Assembly (NCBI GenBank): GCA_025765615.1
Contig: JAIVFJ010000182.1
Span: 62,001 to 126,000 of the forward strand
DNA length: 64,000 nucleotides
Reading direction: 5' to 3'
Source of the DNA: Zopfochytrium polystomum
Lineage: Eukaryota > Chytridiomycota > Chytridiomycetes > Chytridiales > Chytridiaceae
Shown: in pieces, positions 30,893 through 44,148 of the stretch
How the letters are laid out: each line of letters begins with the position of its first letter
Position numbering within the stretch: position 1 is the stretch's first letter
The notes under the pieces: generated by a model
The model's database searches: none
What the model was told of the DNA's origin: nothing
The model's input: only the letters and a program-made list of their open reading frames with translations
Program-made: the position numbers and the translations under genes

Positions 30893-33800
30893 ATGGTGCG
30901 TGATACGACTAGTTCCCACACTCGCGACTTCCCTCCCCCCCCTCCCCTCCATCGCGCATCGGACGGTCGCGTCTTCGACTCGAGCTTTTTGCTTGATCTC
31001 CGAGTCCAGCTCCCACACCCCTCTAGTAGACGCGTCGAGCCCGATCGTAATGATCGAACAGCGGCGCGTTCTCCCGACAGAACGCGGAACGCGCACGCTT
31101 CTCCATTCCAACCCTCTCCCCCTCTCGCTCGCCCTCGTTTCCCACGGCGATCCCCACACGGCGCGACGTCCTCTCCTTGCAACTGGCTTCTATCTCCTCT
31201 CGCTGGCAACCACTTTCTACGTACCTGCATCTCAATCAGCGTTTTCTTTTTTGCTCGCCCTCTTACATCACCCCCCCTCTACCGCCCTCGCAGTCGGGCC
31301 TCACACCGCGGCACTCGCGCCGCGCCTCCTTCACCGAGCAACGCAGCTCGAGCAACAACCTGCAGCCGCAACCACAGCCACAGCCGGCGGCGGCGGCGGC
31401 GGCGCCGCCGCCCTCGCGCCGTCACTCGCACCAGCAGCCGCAGCTAGTGCGATCCGCCACGACGCCGACGCCGAGCGCGTCGGCGCAGCAGCTGCCGGAC
31501 TACGAGCGGCAGCTCGGCGGCGGCGTCGGCGGGCCGCACCACCACTATCATCACCACAACAACAACCAGCACAACCAACACCACCACCAGCAGAACCACG
31601 CGGCGCCGCTGTCCGCGGGCGCGACAGCGGCGTTATTGCACCCGTCGGCGTCGTCGCCGTTCGCGTCGTCGTCGCTGCTCCTCGCACCTGGCGGCGGCGG
31701 CGGCGGGGCGGGGGGCTTCTACGGGAACCAGCAGCAGCCGCCGCTGCACCTCGCGCCGGGGGTCGGCGGCGGCGGTGCGGGCAGCGAGCGGCAGAGCCGG
31801 AGCGGCAGCGCGCGGGTCAGCAGGAGCAACAGCCGGGTGCATCGGGCGGCGGGAGGGGAGGCGGCTGCGGCGGCGGCGGCGGCGGCGGCGGCCGGGCGGG
31901 CGACGGCGTCGCCGTCGCTCGCGTCGTCGTCGGTGTCGTCGTCGTCGTCGTCGTCGAACCCCGCCGCGCCGCCGCACCCGCCGCACCCGCCTCACCCGCT
32001 GCCGCCGCCGCTTCCGGCGACGGCGACGGCATTGACGCCTGAGGTCGACCTGCTGCTGTCGCAGTTCCAGCAGCGGATCGCGATGCTGGAGGGCCAGCTC
32101 GCCGAGATGAACCCGACTCCCGCAACAGCGGTGGCGGCGGCGGGGGCGGCGGGGCCGTCGGCGTCGGGCCTCGGGGGTGGTGGGACGGCGGCGGCGGCGG
32201 CGGGGGAGCTGATGCACCGGGCGTCGCTATCGATCGGCGGCACGCACCCGATGGCCGAGTTCTCGTACGGGTCTGGGTCCGGGAGCGGCGCGGGGAGCGG
32301 CAGCGGCGCCGGGGTGCCATGGGACTTTGAGCGGCGGCCGTCGTACTCGTCGATTCGCGGCAGGGGCGGCGGAGGCGGAGCCACGGGGGGCGGCAGCGGC
32401 GGCGGCGGCGGGTCCGCGGCGTCGACGTGGAGCCGGTCGTTGCCGCCGCCGAGCGGAGACGGTGAGTGTGCGTGCGTGCGATGCGTGCGATCCGTGCATG
32501 ACGAGATAGATTGGGGGCTTTACTTCGATCATCTTCTCCCCAGAACGCTCAGCTGCTAACCCCCACACCACCCCCGACCACCGACACCCCGCAACACACC
32601 ACGCACACAAAGATCTCCCGACGCCCACGCGCTCCGTACTCTCGCGGCGCGCGCCGCCGTCGGTCATCTCGCGCTCGCCGTCGGTGCAGCGCACCGGCGG
32701 TGGCGGCGGCGGCGGCGGCTTCCCCGACACGATCAGCAACTACAACACCATCAACACGACCTCCTCCACCACCACCTCGTCCTCCCAACAGCAGCAGCAG
32801 CAGCAGCAACAACAACAATCGCAGCAACCGCAGCCGCCGTCGCTCCCACCCCTAGCCTCGCACCAGCTGCCGGCGAGCCTGGCGGCGTCTGCGCTGTCCG
32901 GGCTGGGCGGCGACGCGGCGGTGGCGGCGATCGCGGCGATGGGCGGGCTGGACGGCGGCGGCAGCGGCGGCGGGGCGGCGGCGGCCGCCGCCGCCGCAAA
33001 CTCGCTGGCGCTGGCGGCGGCCGGGTTTCCGGCGTCGGTGGCCGCGGCGGGGGCGTTCTCGGACGCGGCGGCGCCTCCGCTCGGCGGCGCGATCGACCTC
33101 GAGCGGGTCAGCAGCCTTGGCGGCGGCGGCGGCGGGTTCCAGCCGTCGCGGCCGCTGTCGCACCTGCGCAACCCGGCGGCGGCGCGACTGTTAGACTCGG
33201 CGCTGACGGGGTCGATCCTGGTTGGGCTTCAGGGCGGCGGCGGCGGGGGGGGCGGTGGGGGCGCGAGCGCGGCCGGTGGCGGCGGCGCTGGCAGTGGCGC
33301 GAGCGGCGGCGGCGGCGGCGGCAGCGGCACGGGGAAGCTGGGGCGGACGTCGTCGAGCGCGTCGCGGTACTCGACCGCCATGTCGGTGTGGCAGAACTCG
33401 GGGTACTTTGGCGGCGGCGGAGCGGGCGGGTCCAACATGTCGTCGTTCAGCCTGTCGCCGGCGGCGGCGGCGGCGGCGGTGTCGCCGTACCACGCGACGA
33501 GGGCGTCCAACACGCTGGCCGAGTCACCGGACCAGCTGTTCAGCCGCGCGGAGGAGCGGGAGCGCGGCAGCGGGTCGGGGAGCGGCGACCTGTGGAAGGT
33601 GATGTCGAGGCGGCGGGTGGTCGTTGGCGGCGGCGGGGGCGGGGGGGGGTCGACGGGCCCGTCGCGGAGCCCGTCGGTTACGGCGGGGACGAGCAGCACG
33701 AGCCAGTTGGCGGTGCCCGGGTCGGCGGCGGCGGCGGCAGGGATGACGATGAGCGCACTGCGGTTCCAGACGCGGTCGCCGCTGTCTGCGACGAGCCGGT

Positions 33801-34836
33801 CGTCGGCGGCGTCGGCGCGCTCGAACGACAGCGTCGGCGGCAGCGCAAATTCGTTCCGGAGGGCGAGCGAAGGGAACAGCAGCCCGATCCACCACGGGGC
33901 GGCAGCGGCCGCCGCGGCCACGCGCATGTTTGGCAAAGGGGGAGGCGGCGGCGGCGGCGGCGGCGTTCCCGGCAGCTCCCCCGTGCGGCTCGGGGTGGGA
34001 CGGCTATTTGCGATTGGGGGCAGCCACAGCTCGTCGCTGCGCGCTGGAGTGGGCGGCGTCGGCGGCGGGGGCAGCTCGAGCCAGGTTTCGAGCAACTACT
34101 CGTTCGACTCGGCGCTGCAGCACCAGCAGCAGCCCGAGCCGGCGGTGCCGTCGCGGATCTTGCACAGCCACGAGCGGTTGGCGATCCAGCTGCTCAGCTC
34201 GGACGCGCTCAACAGCGGCAGCGCGAGCTTTATCGACGGGATTGTGGGGTCGTCGTCGCTCGACGGCGACGAGTACACCGACGACGACGACGACGAGGAC
34301 GACGCGAACGGGGACGGCGACGTAGACAGAGACAGGAGCCTAGGCCACCGGTCGCTGCCGCGCGGCCAGCAAACGGCGCGCAACGAGAGCGTGGTGGTGC
34401 GGATGGACGCGTCGGCGGGGGGACCGTCGGATGGCAAGGGCAAGCCAGGTGCGGTGGGCGCAGCGGGCGCAGCGGGGCAGTCGCAGCAGCAGCAGCAGCA
34501 GCCGATGGGCGAGCCGACCGAATCGATCCTGCAGTACTACCTGAGGCGCATCAAGAAGCACGTGCACCGGTCGATAGCCCTGCCGCACTTCAACCATCGC
34601 GGGTCGACGCTGTCGCTGGATGCGACGGGCGACTCGCCAAGGAACGAGGCGTGGTCGTTCCACGCGAACGGCTTCAACTCGCGCTCGTCGTTTGTCATCA
34701 AGTGGGAGTTTTTCATGTCGAGTAAGCTAATGCGGCTGTAGCCTTTTTTTCTTGCTTTTGCTCACTGGCGAGGAGTTTTTTATTGCTTCACTTGCTCTCG
34801 CACACTTTTGCGCATGAACATTAATTCTAACACACG

Positions 34837-34884
<48 letters not shown>

Positions 34885-35842
34885 AACATACACACACTTT
34901 CGACACTCAACAACAACGACAACAACAAAATATATATATCAGTCGTCTACATCTTTCTCCTCTGGTTCATCCCCATCAACGTGGCATTTGCGCTCGACCT
35001 CGACACGCCGGCGTTCGACAGCGCGATTACAGGCATCTACGCGGTGGACACGGTGGTCAACTTTTTCACGATCCGGGTCAAGGACATATCCGAGCGCATT
35101 CCACTATCGCAGTGGCAGTCGCGATACCTGCGTCGGCGGCTGCTGCCGGACGTGATCAGTATGTTCCCGTTTGGCGTTTGTCCGCTGCCGAACCCGGACA
35201 ACTACTTTCTCGTGCTGCGGCTGATCCGGGTGGGCAACCTGCCGGGCATCATGATCCGCTCGCCGATATACGTCAAGGTGCGCAACGTGCTGGAGCGGTC
35301 GCTGGGGATCGGACAGGCGTTTTCGGGGATTTTCGCGCTGGTGTTTGCGCTGTGCGTGTTCTTGCACATTCAGGCGTGCTTCTTGTTCTTTTTCGGGCGC
35401 GTCGGCGGGTATAACAACGCGTCGATCCAGCTGGTCGCGAACGGGACGCGGTGGGAGCAGTACACGTGGTCGCTGTTTCAGGTGAGGGTCAGGTGGTGGA
35501 GGCGTCGGGCGCGTTGGAATTGAGTTTGTGTGTGAGTGAGTGAGTGAGCGAGTGTCGAGCAGAGCAGAGAGAGAACGTGTGTGTGTGTGTGTGTGTTCGT
35601 GTGAGTGTGTGTTAGTGTGTGTGTGTGTGTGTGGTGGGTCTTCCGGCTTTGGTGCGATTGGATATGGCGGAGTAGTGTGAGTGAGTGAGTGAGTGAGTGA
35701 GTGGGAGTGTGTGGGTGGTCGAGTATGTTACCTAACGTCTTCCAACCACCCGAACCACTCTCGATCCACCACCGAACCACCCGAACCACCCGAACCACCC
35801 GTCACCAATCAACCGTCCGAACCTCGAACCAAACAACCAACA

Positions 35843-35881
<39 letters not shown>

Positions 35882-36757
35882 GTCGGAAACACTTTCCCCC
35901 TGACCTACAAGTACGAATGCAACCCCCTTCCCAATTCCCAATTCCAGTTTCCAATTTCAACTTCAATTCTTATCTCAAATACGCAGCAAACCCCCCCCTC
36001 CTGCTCGTCCGTCCACCTCTCTCGTTCGCTAACCTCTCTTTCTCCGCCCCCCGTCGAACCCCACAGGCCCGAGCACGTCATGGAACAGCTCATCGTCGTC
36101 ATGTTTGTCATTGTCGGCGCTGCACTGGTATTGTAAACGCTGCCTCTTTTTGGTGTTTTCACTTACCAAACGACACCAAACAGAACGCCTCGATCGTCGG
36201 TACCATCTCCTCGATCGCGATGGGCCTGGACGCGTCGGGGCGGCTGTACCGGCAAAAAATGGACGAGCTGCAGGACTACATGAACTGGAAGCACCTGCAC
36301 CCGATCACGCGGCGCAAGATACTAAAGTACTACGAGCTCAAGTACCGCGGCAAGTTTTTCGAGGAGGTGAGTGTTTTCTGTTTTGTGTGTGTGTCGTGTG
36401 TCGTGTGTCGTCTGTGTGTGTGTGTGCGTGTGTCGTATGTGTCGTGTGTCTGTGCGTGCGTTCACTCTCTAAACCCCGCAAACCTCAAAAATCACACACA
36501 CAAGAACACGCTCCTCAGCGAAATGAACCAAGCCCTCCGCACCGAGATCGCGGTGCACAACTGCCGCGAGCTGATCCGCAAGGTACCGTTCCTGAACCGC
36601 GACGAGAACGACGGGCGCGACGACCAGTTTGTCGGGCGCATTGCACTGGCGCTGTCGGCGTGCTACTTTGTGGCGGGAGACGTGATTGTGACGCAGGGCG
36701 AGATGGGGTATGAGATGGTGAGTTTTTGTGTGCTTCAATTGTTTTGTTGTGGAGGGG

Positions 36758-36797
<40 letters not shown>

Positions 36798-37728
36798 CCC
36801 CCTTTTTTTTCGTGTGTGTCTTGTGTCTTGTGTCTTGTGTCTGTGTCGCGCGTCGTTTGTCACTAACAGACAAACTGCCCGCAGTTCTTTGTCCTGTCCG
36901 GCATGGTCAACATCCTCGTTAACGGCCGCGTTGTCGTGTCGTTCCGCGAGGGCTCGTTCTTTGGGGGTAAGTAATAACGAGCGAGGATGACAGTTGCACA
37001 CCCCAACTCACACACGGACACACACACACACCCACACACATAAAAAAAAAAAAAAAAAAAAAACAAAACAAACCATCATCCCACCAGAGGTCGCGCTGAT
37101 CGCCAACATCCCGCGCACGGCGACGGTTCAAGCGGCCACGGCGTCGATCCTGTACCGCCTCACGCGGGAAGACTTTCTCGCGATCCTGTCCGAGTTCGAG
37201 GACATGCGGTTGCGGATCGACCGGATCTACCAGGAGCGGATGGAGAAGGTGCGGCAGGAGGAGGAGGCGAGGAAGCTGCAGCGGTTGGAGAGGGAGAGGA
37301 TGGAGATGCGGCAGAGGTGGATTGACGAGGGTGGGGGGTCAGGCGGCGTTGCGGTGCCTGGGGGGATGGGTGGGGGTGAGGGCGGCGGGAAGGGGGCGAG
37401 AGGGGGAGGGGCAGGGGTTTTGGCGGGAAATGCGGCGGCGGGTGGTGGTGGGGTGGATGAAGATGAGGATGAGTGGGAGGATGACGAGGACGGGGAGGAC
37501 GAGGAGGAGGACGAAGACGAGGAAGAGGAGGAGAAGGAGGACGATGAAGATGGGGACGAGGAGGAGGAAGAGGACGAGGTGAACGAGGAAGGGGAGGAGA
37601 AGGGCGCGGCGGGGAAGGGCAAGGCCGCTGCGGCCGGAGACGGGGACAACAACAAGGAGGGCAGCACGGCTGCAGCCGCCGGGGCCGGAGCGGCGGGCGG
37701 CGGGGAGCCAGTGGGGGTGGTGCAGTGA
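30893..37728 (+). CDS. Cyclic-nucleotide-binding six-TM cation channel (CNG/HCN-like)
   Basis: Exons: 31294-32461, 32613-34721, 34943-35481, 35879-35910, 36067-36127, 36184-36366, 36505-36717, 36885-36966, 37088-37728. A first exon holding only ATG (30893-30895, followed by GTGCGT) is conjectural. The joined frame is open and gives about 1676 residues. Residues 1 to ~1080 are Gly/Ala/Ser/Gln low complexity. S1 is IVYIFLLWFIPINVAFAL; S4 is short, with two arginines (LVLRLIRVGNLPG). The pore reads NTFPLTYKPE, then S6 VMEQLIVVMFVIVGAAL, the C-linker DELQDYMNWKHL and KYYELKYRGKFF, and the cyclic-nucleotide domain, with phosphate cassette FFGEVALIANIPRTATVQ holding the conserved Glu and Arg. The C-terminus is a Glu/Asp-rich tail. 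A plasma- or flagellar-membrane channel opened by cAMP or cGMP is inferred. The filter lacks GYG, so ion selectivity is open. Confidence 0.85.
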
Positions 37729-38018
37729 AAGATAAAGAAAACGTGAGGGAGGAGCTTTTGAGCGAAAAGACGAGGCGAAGCCTCGGGGATCACCCTCTTC
37801 CTTCCGCGTGTTGTTCTTCTTCCTCTTCTTCTTTTTTGTTGTTGTTCTTTCTTCTTCGTCTTTTTCTTCTCTTCGTCTTCGTATTCTTTTTTTTTTGCTC
37901 GCGATCGCATCCCCATGTTTGTTCTTCGTTTTTTCTTGTGCGCACACACTCTCCTTTTTTATTTTATTTTATTTTATTTCGCTTTTTCTCTATCTCTCGC
38001 TACCTCTTTATCTTTCTG

Positions 38019-38074
<56 letters not shown>

Positions 38075-38497
38075 TCTCTCTCTCTCTCTTTCTCTTTCTC
38101 TGCTTCCCGCCGCCGCCCTCTTGAGGTCTTTTAACGTGTTTTATCTCTGCTTCATAGAAGAGGGAAGGAAAGAAGCAAGGCACACAAGGTTCGAAAAAGT
38201 ATAACAAAAGAAAAACTTTAAAAGGAACAGCAGATCCTTTGACTCCATTTTTTTTCCCTTTTTTTTTTCGCTCGTTGCCTTGTGAGGGAGGGTGGAGAGA
38301 CAGACGACAGAGAGAGAGTGAGAGTGAGTGAGAGTGAGTGAGAGAGTGAAGGCCCGTGCGTGTCACGAAAAAAAGAGAGAATGAAACTACAATATATACA
38401 TGTAGAAACACTCAAAACGCGAAAAATTTCGTGTTGAGCGAGGCCGACAACATTTAGAAGTATTTAATCTCGTCATTTCGCCATTCTCTCTCTTTCT

Positions 38498-38554
<57 letters not shown>

Positions 38555-39075
38555 TCAGTCGTTCTCTCTCCCTCTCTGGGGCCTATGCATCGATCGATTT
38601 CCGGAGAAAAACGGGCGGATGCGTGTGTGTGAGTGTGTGTGTGTGTGTGTGTGATGTGATGTCAGGAGTTTCCCCGCGACTGTCCCTGATCCGAGTGGAA
38701 TGGAGACGGAAGAAGAGAGAGAGAGCGAGAGAGAGACAGAGTGAGGCAAAGGAGACAGAGAGAGAGTGTGTGTGTGAGTATGCCTTTTTTGGGTTGTTGC
38801 CAGTTCTATTGCATATTTTTTGATATTTGAGAAACAGGAGTTGCTGTTTCCAACGCAAGTGTCTTCCCCATCGACAAAATGAACAATAAATAAAATACAC
38901 AGTTGAAGTTTTCAAACATCGCGACAAACTGACTCTCTCGGATCTGGACGACGACAACGAAGAAGGAGAAGAAGAGAAACTTTTTGTTTTCGCTGTCGCA
39001 TTTCCCCGCCCGGCCCTCTTGGCTGCCTTATATGCACACACGCACAACGAAGCAAGCGTCACCGCTGCTGGAAGC

Positions 39076-39113
<38 letters not shown>

Positions 39114-39176
39114 ATTGGCCGATCATCAAGGACGCCAGCCAACCTGCGTTCCACCGTGGAACAAACAAGCGATGAC

Positions 39177-39258
<82 letters not shown>

Positions 39259-39724
39259 AGAAAGAGAGAGAGTGAGAGAGTGAGAGAGCGAGAGATAGAG
39301 AGAGAGAGTGAGTGAGAGAGAGAGAGAGAAGAAAAAGAGAGAGAAAGAGACACAGGAGACCGAGAGGCAGACGGAGAGAGAGAGGACGGACAGAGAGAGA
39401 CGGAGAAACAGAGAGACAGAAGACGTGGGCGGGGACGACCACCAAGCCGTTCCTTGGAAGAATCTTCTCGCGTCGAACTCTCGTTTTTCTTTCTGTGCTC
39501 TCTTTTTTTTTCTTCTTTAAATTTTTTTTTTTTCCTCCTGACAAACCGGAGTGGCTTTGTTCGAATGAGGAAATGGAATGAAAAACGCTGACAGACAGAC
39601 GGACAGACAGACAGACATGCTCAAGTGCGCAAGCAACAGACAAAAAAGAAGGCCCAGAGAAGAAGCGCCCAATGCACCGCGGCCAGGCGGCGGCGTCGTG
39701 CGAGGCGTCGCCGTTCTTGTAAGC

Positions 39725-39755
<31 letters not shown>

Positions 39756-40090
39756 TTTGTGGAGACAATTTCCTACCGAAACATTTTTTGACAAAGCAAA
39801 AATAAAAGGAAATTTCTATTTTCTTTGCCTGTTTTGTTTCCGTTTTTTTTGTGTGTTTTCTATCAAAAACCTGCAAAAAAGAAAAAAGCGGTGGGGGGGG
39901 GGGGGAAAGTTCGTATAAAGCTCTTGGCCTCGTTCAGCTTGCCCACCTTGTCACACTCACACTCACTCCTACACACCCACCCGATCGCTGCTGCCCTTTT
40001 CCACCTTTCTACCTTTCTGCAGCGACCCACTCACTACCTGAAGAAACAACAGCAACAGCAGCAGCAGCAGCAGCCGCCTCAGCTACAATA
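37729..40090. other. Microsatellite-rich spacer between channel and FTR1
   Basis: It holds (TC)n at 38020-38068 and 38488-38553, (GT)n near 38625-38653, poly(A) at 39078-39111, a combined (GA)n-(GT)n-(GA)n block at 39177-39330, and (CAGA)n at 39723-39754. Frames here are translations of simple repeats. A C/T-rich stretch and CAG repeats at 40048-40075 lie immediately before the FTR1 ATG and are probably its 5' UTR. Confidence 0.6.
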
Positions 40091-41565
40091 ATGATTGGCT
40101 TCTCGCTACCCATCTTCTTTGTCACCTTCCGCGAGGCCGTCGAGGCCTCGGTCGTCGTGTCGGTCCTGTGCACCTTTGTCGCGCAGACCTTCGCAAACTC
40201 GCCAGAGGTGCGCAAGCGATTCAACTTCCTCGTCTGGCTCGGCACCGGCATCGGCCTCGGCATCTCCATCCTCATCGGCGTTGCGTTCCTCGTCGTCTGG
40301 TTCAAGTACGCAAACAACCTCTGGTGAGTAGTAGTAGTGGTGGTGTGTGGGGAATCGCTGGTCGAGTGCTTTGCGAAGTGACGGGAGTCTGCTCGTTACA
40401 ATTATCACGTCCATCTACCCCATCCATCCCATCCAATTCATTCGTCCCATCCATCGCTCTCGCCTAACTCTTATCCTCCCTTCCATTCCAAAATTCATGA
40501 AGGTCAAACTCGGAAGCCCTGTGGGAAGCGTCGTTCAGTCTGCTCGCCGCAATCCTCCTCACCATCATGGCCATCGCGTTCGCCGAAACCGAAAACATCT
40601 CCGCAAAGTGGAACGCCAAGCTCAAGAAACAGCTCGCTAACCACGAAGCCTTTGTCGCAGCCACTGCCGCTAACGCGAACAACAACCCCGACGAGGTGTC
40701 TGCCGAAAACGGCTTTGCGGTTGCGCGCAACGACTCTGACGCCGACTCGCTGTCGTCGCAGGCGTCCCGCGTCAGCTTTATGGAGGGCGTGATGGCCAAG
40801 GCCAAGACCTACTTCCGCAAGAACAAGGACGGTTCCGCTGCCGAGAAGCCCGCGGTCAAGTCTGCCGAAGGTGGGAAAAAGAAGGACGCCGCGGACGCCG
40901 ACGAGGCCGACGACTCGAGCGCCGAAGGCCCGCGCGCCAGCCGCAGCGCCGCCAACGCGCTGTTCCTGATCCCGCTTATCACTGTCCTCCGCGAAGGGCT
41001 CGAGGGCATGGTCTTCCTCGGCGGCATCGGCATCTCGGCAGACCCAGGCACTATCCCCATCGCGGCGATTGTCGGTCTCCTCGCGGGCGTCCTGCTCGGC
41101 TGGGTGATCTACCGCGCGGGCAAGTCTGTCGCGCTGCGCACCTTTTTCACCGTGTCGACCATCTTTTTGCTGTTCCTTGCGTCGGGCCTGCTCGTCAAGT
41201 CGGTGATCAAGTTCCAGCAGTACCAGTGGCTGAAGCGGCTCGGCAGCACCGCGTCGGACGACATTGTCGGCGTGTACGACCCGTTTGTGACGATGTGGTA
41301 CCTCAAATGCTGCTCGCCCGAGAACACGTCCGACCTCGGGTGGCAGATTTTCAACGCCCTGCTTGGCTGGTACAACCAGGGCACGTACGCGTCGATTGCG
41401 ACGTACATTTCGTTCTGGATCCTCATTTCGATTGGCCTCGTTACTGCGAAAATCTTCAAGGTCAAGGCCGCAAAGAGCAAGGAGGCGCGCCGCGCCGCGC
41501 GCAAGCAGAGGCGCGCTGAGGCCCTGGCGGCGGTCGCCGCGTCGCCGGCGACTGCCGCCCCGTGA
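40091..41565 (+). CDS. FTR1: High-affinity iron permease FTR1
   Basis: Plasma-membrane permease that works with a multicopper ferroxidase (FET3) to import Fe(III) made at the cell surface. Two exons, 40091-40323 and 40503-41565, join at a split Trp codon to 431 residues. The first helix carries FREAVEAS (residues 13-20), and a later one carries VLREGLEGM (REGLE at 241-245): the two R-E-x-x-E iron-binding motifs essential in the family. A long hydrophilic loop (about 110-225, Lys/Asp/Ala-rich) separates the helices, followed by hydrophobic segments and the fungal hallmark WYLKCCSPEN...GWQIFNALLGW. The basic C-terminal tail (RRAARKQRRAEA) is cytosolic in relatives. The ATG follows a CAG-repeat leader. 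No ferroxidase gene is adjacent. First exon REAVE rather than the usual REGLE is a conservative variant. Confidence 0.95.
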
Positions 41566-42844
41566 GCGGGTTCAAGAGGACAGGTTTTATTCTGTTTTTG
41601 TCTCAAATCGCTTTACCCCTCCCTCTGTTGTAGTAAAAACCAAAAAAAGGCGTCATAGTTAAATCGCACCGCCTGACCCACGTTGCAGCCGTCGCCCCGC
41701 TTTTCTTATAACTAAACCCCTTTTTTGAAAAAAATCACACTTATTTTTTTTTTTTTTTTGTCGACTTTGATGATGATTGTCGGAGGGTGAGAGCCCCACT
41801 GCTTCTCCGTTTTTGTGTTTCTGGGAGGGAGGGGGACGGGGGACGGGTTGCTCTTTTTCTATCCTCCGTTCTTGTGGTAATTTTCGCCCACATCCCCGTA
41901 TTTCGCTCTCCACCTTCTCCTTACCACACCGCGACGTTTTACCGCACACTCGTTGGGTTGGGTTTTTTGGGAACCCCCAACCCCCTGTCCTCCGCCTCCT
42001 CCCCCCCCCGCCCTCTGTTGCGCGTTCACATGCCATTTTTTTTTTTCTTTACTTTTGCCTCTCTTTTCAGGTGACGGGGGGGAGGCAGTTTGTGCCCACT
42101 TCGTCCCAACGCGCCTTTTTCTGTGTGTGTTTGCGTGTGTACGTGTCCCGGCCCGCTATCCCGCGACAACAGAGTGTATCCACACCCGCCGCTCTCGTCG
42201 GTTTTTTTGTCTTCTTATCTTCCTCTTTCCTCATCTACCCGACTTACCGGCCGGGGTCTTTTCCCGATCCACTTTTTAAAGCCTTGCGCTTTTCTTTGTG
42301 TGTTGGCCTTCAACAACCGGTTGGTTGGTCAAGTGAGAGTAGGGAGAGCATGGGAGGTAGTAGGAGGAAGGACGGATGGGGGTGGTTCACGTTGCGTTTG
42401 CGTTGCGTTGCCCGCTGGGGGTTATCCTTGCTGCTGTGAGTGCGTGAGTGCGAAGAAATCACGCAAGGCCGGGGTGAGGGTGCTTGCCCCAGACCTACTC
42501 TCGCTCTCTCGCTCTCTCGCTCTCTCGCTCTCTCGCTCTCTCGCTCTCTCCCACACGGTTCCTTCGATTGACCTCGTACATCCCAACCAATAAAAAAAAA
42601 AAAAAAAAAAATTATTAGCGGCGAGGACAGTTACAAAAATTGCGCACACGAAGGGCAAAACCGGTAAGAAAGAAAAAAAGCGGGCGAGGCGGGGCGACCA
42701 GGCAGCGAGAAGAAGATATTCCAAGTGTCAGAATATCCCTTTAAAGAAAAAGAAAACAGCGAAGTTAAAACCCTCTCAAAATAATTAAGAATGAAACGGA
42801 GAGAGAGTGTGTGTGTGTGTGCTCCTGCTCCACCACCAACAACA
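41566..42844. other. FTR1 downstream spacer
   Basis: GC-skewed pyrimidine-rich DNA with an 8-bp GCTCTCTC tandem repeat at about 42500-42548, poly(A) at 42591-42611 and GT repeats near 42807. Open frames such as 41777-42439 are low-complexity and lack motifs. No gene is supported. Confidence 0.5.
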
Positions 42845-44148
42845 TGCGAGCCCTGCCTCATTTTGCGATATGGCAAAGATGTGCCAGCAACACCTCATGG
42901 CCAAGCCTTGTTTTGATTTTGCTCCACCGCAGATGCTGTGCACTGATCAAACTGGCAAGATCGGTACACATTCTCTTGACGGCTTCAACTGAAGTTATTG
43001 TCAACTATGCCACATGCTACACTTGGGTCAACACTGTTTCACGCACAGCAGGCGTCACTCAGCGAATAATTGATCACATTGATTTTGTAGAGCAACTCCT
43101 CCCCACTCGTTGAACACTATTTGTACAGGGAGACAACCTTAGTTCTAACACTTAACAATTTGAGGCCTACTGTATCAACCAAGATCATCTTTCAGCCTTC
43201 TGTCCTTATGTCAAGGAGGGTGATGGTGTTGCAGAAAAGGCCGTCAAAGTCATCACCCACATCGCTTTGTGTCTCCTGATTGAAGCCCAGCTTCCACCGT
43301 TTTCTGGTCCTGTGCAATCGTGTGCAACACACTCGCACTGGGCGAATCCCATTTGAATATTACCAAGGCCGAAAACCCAACCTACGCCATCTCGGAATTT
43401 TTGGCTGCCTCATTGTCACATTCAACAATGAGTACACAGAACCTGCAAACCCGCACAAAACCAAGTTCGCTCCCTTGGGCCTCACTTGGACTCTTCTTGG
43501 ACTTCAAGACAGCAAGTCTATTGCCCTCAGTTACGACTTTGCTGCACAGACCATTCTTCAGATACACCAATTGCTCGAATGGTCTCTCTCGATATCAGGA
43601 TCTGACCTCTCACTTTGCCTTTTCATTTACCCTCCTTCCTTATTTGTACCTGTCCTACCTCCCTTTTCTTCACGTGTGAGTGGGAATGATTGCTGTTGAG
43701 GGCCAACATTCTACTCACTGTTGAACGGCCGTAAGTGGGAGTAGCTTTGTCACTCATGGAATCAGCACAAGGGGCGGCCTTGTGTGCGATTCAACCCTCT
43801 TGAGCATGGGCTGCCTACTCTGCCTGGACTGAACAGACAGCCAACCAGAGACAGAACAAGAACAACCTTCCTCACCTTTGACAAGGGTGCCTTGCGAGGC
43901 CTTGCCATGTGAGACGCAAGTTTCTCCAGTGGCAGGAAAATCTGTTCACAACGTACCAACCAGCAACCAGATTGCAGACATACTCGCAAAACCACTCTCA
44001 AAGTCTCAGCACCAGCGACTTACCTCACTACTTGTCGTCAGACCCCACTCCGACCTTTCGAACACCCTTTTGGTCAAAGCCTCAGACACTTACACACGCT
44101 TTGCACAACAGGTGCTACACCCATGGCCATGGCCATTGCGTGGGAAGG
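42845..44148 (+). pseudogene. Ty1/copia retrotransposon remnant (integrase and RNase H pieces)
   Basis: Broken frames give a pre-integrase/integrase core: TDQTGKIGTHSLDGF, then a damaged AEKAVKVITHIALCLLIEAQ. RIPFEYYQGRKPNLRHLGIF follows, typical of the copia integrase end (P-E-W-G-KP-HLR-FG). At 43960-44040 SNQIADILAKPLSKSQHQRL matches the end of copia RNase H. Most of the reverse transcriptase is deleted. The 3' LTR follows at 44149 after the purine run TGGGAAGG. Confidence 0.7.

Noticed and set aside
31633..32217. Long minus-strand Arg-rich frame, with plus-strand alternatives, over the channel N-terminus
   Set aside because: Shadow translations of GGC/GCG repeats; the plus-strand frame joins channel exons by GT-AG splicing.
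33229..34095. 288-codon minus-strand frame
   Set aside because: Pro-rich antisense of Gly/Ser repeats in channel exon 2; no motif.
33388..34725. 445-codon plus-strand frame
   Set aside because: Alternative frame of the same GC-rich exon; it does not connect to the transmembrane exons.
39059..39643. 194-codon frame and similar ones at 37725-38415
   Set aside because: Translations of (GA)n, (TC)n and (GT)n microsatellites.
41777..42439. 220-codon frame downstream of FTR1
   Set aside because: Pyrimidine-rich low-complexity sequence with no motif; probably UTR or spacer.
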